A stretch of DNA of 64,000 nucleotides from Volvariella volvacea V23 (GCA_000349905.1 KB722751.1:673512-737511); one strand, 5' to 3'; shown: positions 35,913 to 48,329, numbered from the stretch's first letter. Translations and numbers: made by a program. The notes: generated from the letters alone by a model not told the origin.

Positions 35913-37982
35913 TCAATCCGAATCTGAAAGGTCAATGATATCACGAGAATTGTCCGCCATTACAATCGGTTTTCCTGTTCGTGAACTTATCTGACTCCGC
36001 TGACTCCACTGCGATCCACCAGGTTGTTGGCTCTGTGGTTGACCCCGCCCACCACCATTATTTTCCGTCCTCCTTCGTACATTCCGGCTTGGTGGTGGAG
36101 TATTCTCCTTATCTTCATTGTCTTCGTTATCAGAAATAGTGATTACACACCACTCCTGGCCTAACCTCCTAGGAGGATTACCTGAACTGGATTCGTGGAG
36201 TGTAGACGAAGATGCAGTCTGCGCTTGAGTTTCCACTGACACAGACGCATGTCCACTGCCAGTGACTGCATTCAGAGCCGTATTTGCCGCAGTAATGCTC
36301 TCGCGTTGCACTGCAGAGGATGTAGGCTGAGAGGTGGCCATACTCTGTAAAGCGACCTCCTCCGCCCTGTCTAGTTCGTCATAGAACGTTGCGCTCAAGT
36401 CAGGTTCAGAACCGTAATCTGACGTGGGCGGTTCTGTGTGGTCGTCCCCGGGTTGTCTCTGCTTCTTGCTTCCTTTTGGATTTCTGGGATTACGATGTGC
36501 CAATGGAGGTGGTTGGCGTGAGGAGGATGCATGGGGCTGGTTGACTTCATCCATGATGGCATCGACATCGATGATTGAGGGTTTTTTAGGCTTTAGTTTA
36601 CCCTTTGATTTAGTGGGTGAGGAAGAGGGTCCTCCAAGTTGTTCGTAGAATTCCCTCTCCTCGTCTGTCGAGTTCCCCGAGTAGAATAATGGCATTCCAG
36701 AATCATCCGCAGGGTCCTGCGTCAGGTCGACTGTAGACGTGTTTCTCGTCAAGCCAACAACGTTGTTGGAATTAGATCTAGATGGCGACGCGACGAGGGT
36801 AGTCCCCGAAGAGGTGGCGTAGGAACTGTTGTTTGGGACGCGTCTTCGTCTTGGTTGGTCTTCATCTCCGTTTAACGTGGAGTTGGTTTGCAGTAATGGA
36901 GGTGAAGATGGCCTTGGAATGGTACGGAGCGGAGGACGGGTGACAAGTGGGGCAACTTGTTGCTGTACAGGAGGTGCGGGCACTTGAGCAAGTGGAGCGG
37001 GTGCTGGTGCACCAGGGGCCTCTGCGGGCTCCGGTAGCCTGGAGAAGCATTAGCGTTTCACGAGAGAAGTCAACCCAAAAGCTAATACCCAAGACGCCGT
37101 CGAAGACTCCTCGCAAACTCCATGGCATGCCGTGCTTCTGACTCTGGGGTGACAGAGGGAGGGCCTTTCATTACGACACATTTTGGCTCAAGGAACGCAA
37201 TGCCTCTTCTGACCATGACGTCCTTTATCAGCATCTATGCGTCACTATCTATTAGAATAATTAAATTTAGAGGGTGACGAATGCTTACTTTATAGCCTAT
37301 TGGAGTTACACCAAGTGTCAGGTCGGGCAACGCACGATACTCGATGGCTCTCATAGTCGTCACACCATCAGACAGTTCGAGTTTCAACATCGACCTCTGA
37401 TACTTTGGCACAGGTCCCTCCCCGAGGACATCCTCATCCGCTTGTTCCTCGTCCTCCCCAGGTGTGCCACCAGCCTTGATCCTCTCCTCCCTCACAACCC
37501 GCGTCTGGTTTAAATTATACGCACTGACACCTATATCCGTCATGGACACAATTTGCACGAGTACAGGCTGTCCGGTGAGAGTGGTGGACGTGTCGGGTTG
37601 GGAAATGTTTGGTGGGAGACCTGTACCATGAAGCATAGAGTCCACGAGGTCAGATTGGATTAGTTGGGTGTATATGCCATCTTTTATGGCTTGAAGACCG
37701 TCAGCGGTTGTTGGTTGGAGATTGGCATCCGATATGAGCCACTCGTAGCATTGCTCAAGCCACTCCTTCAACCATATCCATGGCAGTTGTTTGTTCCGTT
37801 TAGTTCGTTGTTTGAGCCCATGTGCAAGATAAAGGTAAGGAGAAGAGCAAGTGCCACTAGACGTCGACAAAGACTGAAACGGGGAGCAAACATCAATAGA
37901 CTGCACATACAGGATCGACGCGTGGTCTCGGGAATTCTCTGTTCACCCAGTCCACCAACTCCCTCGGCAATGTTGTCGTCAT
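35913..37982 (-). CDS. RMI1: RMI1, RecQ-mediated genome instability protein 1
   Basis: The N-terminus MTTTLPRELVDWVNREF joins EWLEQCYEWL, then YTQLIQSDLVDSMLHGTGLP and GQPVLVQIVSMTDIGVSAYN. These are the RMI1 N-terminal three-helix and OB-fold blocks. The OB fold continues with LKLELSDGVTTMRAIEYR, DLTLGVTPIGYK and, after an intron, MVRRGIAFLEPKCVVMKG. RMI1 holds TopoIII and the RecQ helicase together for dissolving double Holliday junctions. After LRRRLG an extra ~370-residue tail follows. It is disordered and carries four hydrophobic-plus-acidic patches that look like SUMO-interaction motifs, the last forming the extreme C-terminus (IIDLSDSD). Four introns are supported. The tail is long compared with yeast Rmi1. 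Confidence 0.87.
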
Positions 37983-40221
37983 GGGAGTTCCAATTCAAGT
38001 AGCGTGCACTCGTTAACAGCTGCCGGGTCCGCAACTGACAAGATTCGGAGGACAACCTGAAACCGTACGCGTATATATCGTACACGTCGTATCCAAGAAG
38101 CAAGTGGTGGTTAACGAAAGAAAGAGAAAGAAAAAGAGGTTCAGTTACAGCAGCGGAACTAACACCTTCGAACGGAACTGTGTTAAAGCCGATTCAGACT
38201 TGGAATTTCAGTGAAAGAATGTCCAAGTTTCTTGTTCGGTTACCAAATCAATTTGACATTCTGTACAGTACACTTTTTGCTTCCGCTAGACCACGCCGGT
38301 GCCTTTGTACGCCATATTAGGAGTCAGAAGGTGTGTAAGGGTGTGTATAATGATTGAAAGGAATATTCCTCCTGTCGACTCGGATCAGCCTGAGCAAATG
38401 CTGGAGCCATCACCAATTGCAAATGTTTTCGAGAGCCTTATCTGCACCCTCCTCAAATCTTGATCCATTAATGTTCTCGGCATTTGCAGGGTCGGATGCA
38501 TGAAAGGTACGTCAACATCTCTGATGACTCAAACTTTGCATATGCTTTAAGTAAGGTGACCTAACTCCCTCACAATGGGGGTGGGAGATTGAACACTTGG
38601 ATAAGTAGTATGGAGCAAGTGGAGGGAAGGGTGAAGAGTAGGGTAACCTGGAGCATGAGAGAAAACACCCCAGCATGCATTAAGCCAGCTGGATGGAGTC
38701 TAAACCCCAAAGGTTGAGAGAGAGAAGCACCCCGTGGATCTAGGCATCTCAAATCAATAAGACAATTTGGCATGCCACCAAGGTAGGGCCAACCACTAGC
38801 AATAGACACTCTTCACACAATCAACCAGAGTTACATACACTCAATGGTGGTGTAATTAGACATGCGTGAAGTCATCCTTGAACGTCATCATAAGACGCTA
38901 GTGGCGGCGGCGGCGGCGGTCACAGTGTCGATACTTCCCGCACCATCAAACGTAAATGTAGACAGAAAGTTATTGCATGATCTGTCTTCACTGGCAAGAC
39001 ATAGATAACGAGGCCACGCACCATGGTGGCCACAAGTTATTGTGGTTCTTGGTTCCTGTGTGCTAAATTAGTAGTCGTCCATCATTCTACCACAACTACT
39101 CATCTGTATCTTTAGTGTGTGTATACCAACCTATTGTTCAGCTCCATCCAGCGGTGCCCAATGTCTAGTTGGTCACGGGAACACGCACCGTGATGGGGTG
39201 CAACTTCACTAATACCTCCTTTGCAACGCCGCACAAGAGGTACATCCGTATTCTCCATATCAGGGTTCGTATGAGTTCAGAACACCGGCAACTAGTATAA
39301 TATCCCAGGAATTCGACACACGGATAGTCATGGAGTGAGAGCCCAAAAGTAAGCTCGCGAACGTTCGGGGTTGGCCCAACGGTAGAAAGGCAAAACACCA
39401 ACAAAAGAGGCAACATCAGCCCGGCCACCACCCTTGAACGTTCGTGGACCCAACCGATATCTAGACCATGACTGCGCGCCTGGATACTATTCCAAGCAAG
39501 AGTCCTAGGGCGAGCAATTCTCGACTTGGCAAGACTTCGCGATGGTATGGGGGCTGAACATGCACAATCGCGGTGAAATGCCCTGGTGCTGCATTGGCAG
39601 CGGGAGAGTAGTCACTGGCAAAGGAAATGCGTCTCTCGGGTCCAGAAGCCTGAAGGGCTTTTGGGCGGACAAAGAAGTCAAGGTGACTGTGATGTGCTCA
39701 CCCACTGTGCAGTTTGTCTGTACCGTAACATCGAGTGTCATGACTGGGCAGTCATTAGATGGACAGTGGCCGACCAAAAAAGCTGTTGAGGCGGGCATAA
39801 AGAAGCACAGTGCTGTATGTGCATGAATGTTCGAGAAGACCAAATACGCAGATATAACTAGCAGAGCAGTGAGTTGCTGTAACGATGTGCCGGACTTGTA
39901 GTATACCCTTACCTTCGAAGTATCCTTTTCTGTTGAAGCCATCAATCATTGACATATCTCAATAAGTATTGCTGGGCCACCACTAGATTGAGAGCGAGCC
40001 CACAACACTGGCATCCTCATACCAAAATGAGTGTTGATTGCTCTAGTGACGGCTCCTAGATGACAAGCACAAGACATACAAATACAGTACCATTCTCGTA
40101 AATTAAACAGAGCAAAAGATAGCTGAGCACCTACAGTAAACACCTCCCCTCTCCCACACAAACAAGGCAATCTACTCAATTTGCAAATGAACCGATCGGT
40201 CCGTGAACCGGTCGTGATAAG
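37983..40221. other. Gene-poor 2.2-kb region
   Basis: No convincing gene was found between the RMI1 start and the next stop codon. It holds a (GGC)n tract at about 38903-38920 and a CpG-poor patch around 38520-38880 that may be a decayed repeat. Several unconvincing open frames occur; the longest, on the minus strand, is 39505-39945 (146 codons, no recognisable motif). The RMI1 promoter must lie at the left edge. Confidence 0.5.
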
Positions 40222-41856
40222 TTATCCCAAAATTTCCAAAACAGATTCCAGCACGACTTTCGGATGTAGCAATATGCGCTGTTCAAAAACTCCGGTGCTG
40301 CCTTCGTCGATGCTCCCACCTCTTCTAGTGATACACCTCAACCCCAGATCTGTCGTGGCCAGGATAGCACCTTTTGAATGAGCATAATCCTTGTACGCAT
40401 CTGTCATGAGAGTGGGATCGTACGTCTCCGTATGGTCAACGGCGACGATCTCGAAATTGGTGGACATGATTTCTTCACGTGTCACCTTGGCAATTTTGGC
40501 CACCGACTTGGCTATTCGGCGGACTTGCTCAGTGAAACGTGAGCGAAAGCCATCAGGTGAGGGTGACGAGGAGGCGGATGTGGAGTCAGAGCTGGAGGAG
40601 CCGGCAACGATGCAGATGTCGGAGGCCCATCTGAGAATGCTCTCTGTGAGCTCGTTGACCGCATAATCGGCAAGTGTTGGGTATAGGGAATGGAGATGCC
40701 GATGGGTTAGGGCACGCCATCGTGATGTTGTGGGTTGGAGTTCTGGAAGAGTGGGTTGTGAATCAATACTTGGGCCGATAATACACCGCCTGGGTAAAGA
40801 ACATTACTGACCGGCAACGGACATGTGCGCATAGATTTGGGAGAGGATAAGATCGGACTTTGAGGGGGAACCCATGCAGAAAGTGGAGAGTGATTTCATG
40901 ATGCATGCGATGACACAACCTTGCAGCGCAAGCTGAAGGAGTAAGGGGTCTTGGGAGTGATCCCGGTTGGACAGGTTTCGGGACAGGTTCTGGCCGAGAC
41001 GGGCAGATGTATCGTGCATGGCCTGGATGGAGCGCGAAGAACTGGGACGGGAGTCCTTGTCATAAGAGCAGGAGTCTGTGGCAGATGCAGCAAACTGCAG
41101 AATCTCGGAATTGAGATCATGGACGGCTTGGAGAAGTTGGGCACCGGACCAGCTGTCGGTCCTGGTCATGTACAGCTCGGCACTGCGGAAGCGAGCCCGC
41201 TCCTCTTCTGTACCCTGTGGCAGGGGACGAGTGATATCGATACTCGGACGTCTACTCTGGGTGCCCATACTGCTCTGAGTACGCAGCGAAGCATGGCTTT
41301 GACGGGGACGGATTTCTCTAGAGTCACGATTACTTGAGTCACGGCCCTCCCGCATCGTCGTAGCCCTTGCTACACCCGCTACCCCGAATTCCTGCATCTG
41401 CTGATGGACGTCCGAGTTGCGGCGTCGCTCGTGCCTCTCTCTATCCCTCTCCCGTTTTAGGCCCTTTATCTCTGCCTCCTTCTCGACCAATTTTTGCTCC
41501 AACAGTTTGCATCGTTCTCGGAGTCTTGCTACCTCTGCTCGGGCGCTGTCTAGTTGGGCTTTTGAGTCGTCGAGTTGTTTGCGCATAGAAGGGTAATAGA
41601 GTGCGGCTAGAGCAAAGGTGCGGCTAGCACATGTATTTGGCCTGCCGGCGACGACGTCGATTCGCTCACGTAAGGGGGCGATATTTAAAATTGGCGGAGG
41701 GGCCGGAAGGGCAGGGATCGCAGGGGGTGGGTGTGCAGAGGACGGGGCGGACGGGGGCTGGTGGCGACGGAGGGCGGGGAGGGGGGAGTGCTGGGAGAGG
41801 AAGGTGATGGTGGAGTCGCAGATGTCCTTGAGCTGGACGGTGGACAGAGGGAGCAT
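40222..41856 (-). CDS. Basidiomycete coiled-coil protein of unknown function
   Basis: Two exons, joined at a ~110-bp intron (about 40690-40810) by HMSVAG to ELQPTTSRWRALTHRHLH. The protein has about 505 residues: an N-terminal proline-rich stretch, a coiled coil near residues 90-150 (QLDDSKAQLDSARAEVARLR, then repeated Glu/Lys/Arg), a serine/arginine-rich linker, and a helical C-terminal part. The helical part contains SGAQLLQAVHDLNSEILQFA, LLLQLALQGCVIACIMKSL and SDLILSQIYAHMSV. It ends QRILLHPKVVLESVLEILG. I do not recognise a known domain. The regular helical C-terminal half suggests a conserved fold; no function is proposed. Confidence 0.72.
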
Positions 41857-42154
41857 GGCCGGGAAACGGATGGGATTGGCTGGCTCGACAAGGCCAAACA
41901 GGCGATAATCAGGATCAGTGCCCTGGAGTATTATAGCCCGTCACCTGCCCGTGGCCCAACCCGGCTTGGTTCTGCGCCTGCATCCCCAACGCCTGTCTGT
42001 CTGCGCGGCCTGCAACGTGCCCGTAGCGTGCCTGACCCGCGCAGCCCATACTCTGCTCCTTCCTTTTCCATCCCCCTGCCCTTCATAAGAATCGAACGTC
42101 CTCGTGCCTCCACATCTTACGTCTCTACGCGTCTACCTCCTCCTCCCCACCCTT

Positions 42155-45100
42155 ATGGTAAAACCCCCAGCCGACACTCGCAAGCCCTACACCGGCACCG
42201 CTCGATCTCTCGTCATTGCGATCGACGTCGGTACCACCTACAGCGGCGTACGATCACCTCCCGGTTTACTTCCGCAGGTGCTCACTCCCTCCAGGTTTCC
42301 TATGCCATCCTAGTCCCAAACGAGGTGCCCAAGACCCTGGGGGTCACTCAGTGCGTCCTTCACCCACTCGTCCGCAGACTCCCTCCCAATCCCCTCCAGA
42401 TTTCCCGGGCAGGAGAATGTCTACAGCAACCACAAGATCCCCTCCATCATGTACTACGACTCCGAGGGGCGGGTCATGGCCGCCGGCGCCGAGGCAGAGA
42501 TACCCGCAATCCTGGACCAGGCAGAGGACGAGGGGTGGATCAAGGTGGAGCTGTGCGTACCACCCTACTGCCCTCCACCCGGTGCTGACTCCATGCTCCA
42601 CCAGATTTAAGCTACGGCTACGACCAAGAACAATGAAGCTCAACATGAACGGCATGCGGCTCGCTCCACTGCCCAAGGGAAAGACTGCTGTGCATGTTTT
42701 CGGCGACTTCCTTGCATACTTGTTCCGTTGCACACGAGTGTTTATTACTGATACCCATGTCGGTGGAGCCGCCCTCTGGAATCAGGTCGAGAATGATATA
42801 CAATTTGTCCTATCACACCCAAATGGCTGGGAGGGTGCACAGCAGACCAAGATGCGCCGTGCTGCAATCTACGGAGGACTGATACCCGACACCAACGAAG
42901 GCAAGGCGAGAATACGCTTTGTCACAGAAGGAGAAGCCAGTTTACATGCCTGTGTCCAAAGTGGTCTGGCTGCAGATGTACTATCCGTATGTCCTTCCCT
43001 CTCGTGTACACGCAATCCTTCTGATGGCACGCAGAGCACGTCAAAACATGGCTTTCTGATTGCTGACGCAGGCGGAGGCACTCTCGACATCAGTTCCTAT
43101 GCCATCCGTCACACAAACCCGCTGACAATAGAGGAAATCGCTCCACCAGACTGTACGTAAATTTTGTCATTCTCGACTCTGACACTCAAAACGCGTTGTA
43201 GGCATCTTTGCTGGATCCGTTTTTGTCGGTCGAAGGGCACGAACTTTCCTTGCCGGTGTGTTCACTTTATCAATTCCCATCAAGCCACGCGTTGACGATC
43301 TCGTAGAGAAGTTGAAGGATTCCCGGTATGGCGCAAGTCAGACCGTTGATCACATTGCCAAAAAGTTCGACGAAACCACCAAGCAAACATTTCGCAGCAT
43401 AGATGAGCCTCAGTACATACCATTTGGCTCGCCTCTGGACAAAGTCAGTGTTCGTAATATCGTCCATGATTGGCGCTAACGATCAATAGGACTTCGCTGT
43501 TGGTATCCGAAATGGACAACTCAAAATAACTGGGTGCGTATCCTCGTCTGACTCTGCCCTGAAACGTGTCTGATATCTTGATTGTAGTGCCGAAGGTTCG
43601 TACATGCAGCGAATGTTGGATCCATATATCTGATATCCATCGTGCAGTCGCATCACTATTCGAACCCTCGGTGACAGGTAGGCGAAACCTGATTCCGGTC
43701 TGCATTGTGACTGATTTCATTTCCACAGCTGCATGTGATGCCATTAAAGCGCAGATTGACGCTTCAAACGGAGTTATCAAGGTATGAAGTCATCTTGTTC
43801 GTTCGCGTGTATCAGCGCTGATCAGCTCCTCAGTCTGTATTTCTCGTTGGAGGTTATGCTGCCTCGCCTTGGTTGTTCTCGTATGGCCTTTCTGCAGCCT
43901 GCATCGCCATGCATCACCGCTAACCCTCCCCACCAGACAGCTGCAGGAGCGACTGTCTCCCCTCGGCGTTGTCGTCAGCAAGCCTGACATGCAAACGTAC
44001 GTCGCTCTACCACCACCGTCGCATTTATCTCCTTGCTGATCTCTTGGCATCGATATCTAGTTCCAAAGCAGTAGCTGATGGTGCCATTGGATTTTATTGC
44101 GACCACCATGTATCCGCACGCATGTCCAAGTTTATGTATGGCGTGGAATTCCTACGGGAACTGGATCAGAAGGACCCGGACCATCTAGCGAGAAGGGATA
44201 GGCTCTGCGAGCTTCCCTCCGGTCCGAAGTTGTTGCCTGATGCATTTGATTGTATTCTTGCGCGGGTATGTGAATCAGCGGTACATTGGATCTATTCTAA
44301 CATTCTGGCAGGGCGTTAAAGTCAAGGAATCTAGCGTATTTAGCCGCAAATATTGCACAGAACTTACAAGTCTCACTATGTTATCTGTATTTGAAGTCGA
44401 GATATGGTGTTACAGAGGTGGTAATGATATACCTAAATGGATTAATCGACAAGCAGGTGTGTACTCTTCAACCCCGCATTCTCCGTTCCTCTTCCTATTC
44501 TCGTCCTTCCCCTTCCTCATGTTGTGGCGTTAACTCCCTTCGCGTAATACTAACGGTCATCCGATGTTTTCTCCCTTTCTCCCGTGCAACAGAGGACTTC
44601 TCGACCCTGTGTGTCGTCCAAGCCGACCTTTCGCCGCTGAGCGGTAGTGCCGAAGCTAAAATAGGACCCAACGGGAAGAAGTACTGGACGATCGTGTTTT
44701 CTGTGGAGATCCACTTTGGTTTGACCGAGTTTAAGGCTCGAATTAAATGGGTCGATGCGGTACGTTTTTAATTTCGGCTCTTTTGCTCGGCGTGTTGGAT
44801 CACTTGCTCATGCTCACGTTTGTTTTCGTGCTCTGCTGCGTTTAGGGACGTATTCTATAGTACGTGCTCATTTCCCTCCTCGTTGCAATATGGGCTTACT
44901 AATCTGGTTTTGGCGTACAGTGGACCCGCATCTATAATATACAACGAACGCGGCCACCGCGCCGACGAAGACGACGAACCAGACATCTACCCCGAAGACG
45001 ACACCTACCCAGCCTCCCAACGCACCTCTCCCAAATCCCGCCCAATCTCCCGCCCCGCCTCGCGGGCAGCCTCACGCGCACGCAGCACACGCAGCAGCGT

Positions 45101-47879
45101 GCACTCTCCTGACCAGTCGCTGTCGCCCGCTACGCCCATCACTCCGACCACGGCGACGAGCGTGCACGGCGGTCAGGGGCGAGGCTCGGTGTATGATGTA
45201 GCGAGGAACATAAGCGGAGAGGGACCTGCTGGGGGTACGCCCGAGTTGAGAAGTGGCAAATCTAATGGTGGCTCAGTGAGGACTTCGCCTGTCATATCGT
45301 CGCACGAGAGGGAAAGGGAGAGGAAGAAGGAGAAGGAATGGAGAGAGGCGTATGAACGCGAGAGGGAGAGGTTGCTCCAGAAGGAGAGGGAGGCGCAGAG
45401 ACAGGCGCAGGAGGAAGAGGAGCGCCAGCGCGCGTTGGCGCGCGAGGCTGAAGCTAGAGCGCTTGCTGAGCAGCAGGCGAGGGAGGAAGCCGAACGACTG
45501 GCAAGGGAAGAAGAAGAGCGATTAATCAGAGAAGAAGAGGAGCGATTGGCTAGGGAAGAAGAGGAGCGACTGGCAAGGGAACAGGAGGAACTTGAACGAC
45601 TGGCTAAGGAGCAAGCTGAACGCGAAGCGCAAGAGCAGGCTGAGAGAGAAGCTAGGGAACAGGCTGAGCGGGAAGCCAAAGAGCAAGCTGAACGAGAAGC
45701 ACAGGAGCAGGCTGAAAGAGAGGCAAGAGAGCAAGCCGAGAGAGAAGCACGCGAACAGGCTGAACTCGAACGGCGGGAGAGAGAAGAACGTGCAGAACAA
45801 GAGAGACTCCAGCGAGTCGAGGCTGCAAAGGAGGAGAGGAGGAGAGCGAGAGAGGCTGCGAGGCTGAGAGAGGATGCCACGCGTCAGAAAATAAAGGAGA
45901 GAAAGGAAAAAGAGAGACAGGCTATGGAGGCTGCTAGACTGAAGGCAGAGGAAGAGGCTCGACTAGCTGAGGAGGCGCGACTTGCTGAAGAAGCTCGGCT
46001 GGCTGAAGAAAAGAGATTGGAGGAGGAAGCCCGAGCGAAAGCTGAGGCAGAACGACTTGCTGCTGAAGAAGCCGCCAAGAGACTCGAAGAGGAGAGGGCG
46101 GAACTCGAACGATTGGAGAAAGAAAGACAGGAGGCAGAGAGGATTGAACAAGAGCGTCTAGAGAGGGAGCTTCGAGAAGCTGAGGAACGCGCGCGAGAAG
46201 AACGAGAGAGACAGGAGGCTGAGGCGCGAGCTGAACAAGAGCGTCGGGAGGCGGAGGAAAAGGCTGAGCGGGAACGTCAAGAAGCGGAGGCACGAGAACG
46301 AGAGGAACAGAAGCGCTTAGAGAAGGAGCGCCAAGAAGCTGAAGCAGCGCGTGCTGAACAAGAGCGGCTGGAGGCAGAGGCTAAGGCTAAGGAGGAAGAG
46401 GAGAAGAGATTGGCAGAATTAGCTGCGAAAGGGAAGAAGGGCCGTTTGGGTGTTTTAACCAATTTCCCTACACCCACTGAGACTGAGGCCTTGACGCCGT
46501 TGTCTACCGCATCTGGGGTAAAGGGCAAGAAGAAGAAACGTGGTACAAACCCGTGGGGAGAGCCTCAGTCCGCTACTCCAACTACCCCAGCGGCTGATAA
46601 TACTGCTCCTCCTACTTCAGCACAAGAAGCTGCTCCTGAAATTCAAGCACCTGTTGAAGCGGAGACAAAGTCGCCGAGCAAGGAAGCCCAGCCAATACCA
46701 GAGGAGTCTCCCTCGATGCTCCTCCTTTCTCAAGCTGATCCCGCTGCTGCCCAATCAGAAGCAGAGAAGCCTGCTGCAGATGCTCCTACTAGCTCTGGTG
46801 CCCCGCCTCCTGCACCCGCACCTCCTGTAGAGGAGCCTGCTGTCCCCGCTGCAGCTCCTGAGCCACAGGCACCGGAGAGCGTCGCTCCCCCTACTCTGGA
46901 GGCTCCAGAGGCTCTTCCACCACCACCACCTCCGACCAAATCTGCTTGGGCCAAGCCGGGTGCATCCGGCCTTGCTAACAAGCAAACTTCAATGGCATGG
47001 GGAAAGCCAGCAGCGACGACATCACCATGGGGCTCCGCTAGTGCAGCTCCTGCGGCTGGTGCCAAAGCTAGCCCATGGAGCAAACCAGCTCAACCCTCGT
47101 GGGGCGCTGGAGCTAATAAGCCAGTAACGAGTGCATGGGGTACCAAAACCTCTACTGCTCCAAGTACTGGAGGTTTCGGACTCGCCAAGAGCTTCTTTGG
47201 ATGGGGATCCGGAGGTGGTTCGGAAACCAAGGAAGCCGAGGAGGGCAAGGGCAAGGAAACTATTTCTTCATTCATGAATAACATTGGATCGAGGATATCA
47301 CAGTCTCTTGATGCTCTCGATGCCGCTGCGAGGGAGGATCATAAGGAGGACCCCTGGGGTCCATCGGCGTGGGAGACGAAGAGTACGAGGAGTACAAAGG
47401 AGGCAAGAGTTGACAATTCACTCCTTAGCTCCTCTAAAGCGACACCAAGAGCATCACCGAAACCCGCTGCAAGTAATTTACTTGATAATCCCATCTCGCC
47501 GACCGGTCCTTTGGCTGAGAACGCCAATTCTATCGCCCTTCTTGATTTACAAACGCCCGCAGCACAAGACCCACCACCAGCTTCTTCCCCGAAACCTGCA
47601 AGCCCCGCTCCGGCTGTTGTAGCTGCTGAATCTCAGCCACAAGCAGAGCCCGAGGTTACTGCTCCAGAACCCCCACCGCCTGCACCTGAAACGACAGAGC
47701 CACCACCAGCAGCGACTGAGGAGATACCAGAAGTAATGGCAGAGGAAGTTCAAGGAGAGATTGTGCCACAGACTGAAGGCGAGACGGAGAAGGAGACAGA
47801 GAAAGAGCAAGCCGAGGAGGAGGAAGAGGCAAAGGCTGGCCCAAAGAAGAAGAAGAAGAAGAAGAAGGGTGGTAAATAA
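42155..47879 (+). CDS. HSPA12-like Hsp70 ATPase fused to charged coil and WG-repeat tail
   Basis: An ATPase of the actin/Hsp70 fold: phosphate-1 motif VIAIDVGTTYSG, then NHKIPSIMYYDSEGRV, GWEGAQQTKMRRAAI, phosphate-2 IADAGGGTLDISSY, KKFDETTKQTFRS, adenosine motif VFLVGGYAASPWLF, and the family's ending EIHFGLTEFKARIKWVDAG. About eleven introns precede the last exon, which starts at 44921 and reads GPASIIYNERGHRADEDDEP. It continues without a stop for ~2.96 kb. This exon encodes a Ser/Arg-rich linker, a ~370-residue Glu/Arg-rich helix (about 45300-46430), Pro/Ala-rich disorder with eight or nine Trp residues mostly in WG pairs, and a final poly-Lys. The total is about 1,500 residues. The last conserved Hsp70 residues and the coil share one exon and one frame, so the fusion is not a merge of two gene models by splicing. 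Confidence 0.8.
45615..45758 (+). repeat. 24-bp coding minisatellite (octapeptide repeat)
   Basis: Six in-frame 24-nt units, each encoding A-E-R-E-A-x-E-Q with x = Q, R or K. Third positions vary between units (for example GAGAGAGAA versus GAACGCGAA), so the array is old enough to have drifted at synonymous sites while the peptide was kept. Confidence 0.9.
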
Positions 47880-48329
47880 GTGGAGCACGAGCGCGGCTAG
47901 TTGTTTCTTGTTCTGGTCTACATGCTTTCATCATAACTCTTGATATATGCTTTCCATACCATACTTGTTCGTGACACATCTCTACTTTAGATCTACTAAT
48001 TGTACGCATGCACGTAGGCTTATGACGCTCGTTGTATTCTTGGTCAAATTCATTGTAGCTCACTCATCACTTGCATCCGCCTGTCGAGACATTGATATGC
48101 ATGTACTTGTTTTGATCGATTTTTGGACCCCTTCTCGCATTGATTTTTAACCAAACTAACAACATGAACTGAAAGTGAAAAGTAATTCTAGCTCGAGCCT
48201 CATTCCCCTTCAAGTGTGACCGACAAAAGAACCTGGTAGCCAGGGTCCTCGGGCCCGTTATGATGTCGCCAGAAAGGACTTGGGGACAATAGCAACCACG
48301 GCTTAGCTCCTCTACTCCATTAACCCACC
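47880..48329. other. Intergenic, Hsp70 fusion to F-box gene
   Basis: About 450 bp; no gene seen. It should contain the 3' UTR of the Hsp70 fusion and the promoter of the F-box gene. Confidence 0.5.

Noticed and set aside
39505..39945. 146-codon minus-strand frame in the gene-poor region
   Set aside because: No recognisable domain and no intron logic connecting it to other exons. Its length is not unusual for chance in this window.
45173..45880. 235-codon antisense Ser/Ala/Cys-rich frame
   Set aside because: It is the reverse complement of the Glu/Arg-rich coil, and its regular repeats follow from that.
44820..47879. Separate gene starting at an ATG at 44820
   Set aside because: That ATG and the next ~35 codons lie inside two introns of the Hsp70-like gene. 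Removing them restores the family's conserved end, so the long frame is the last exon of that gene.
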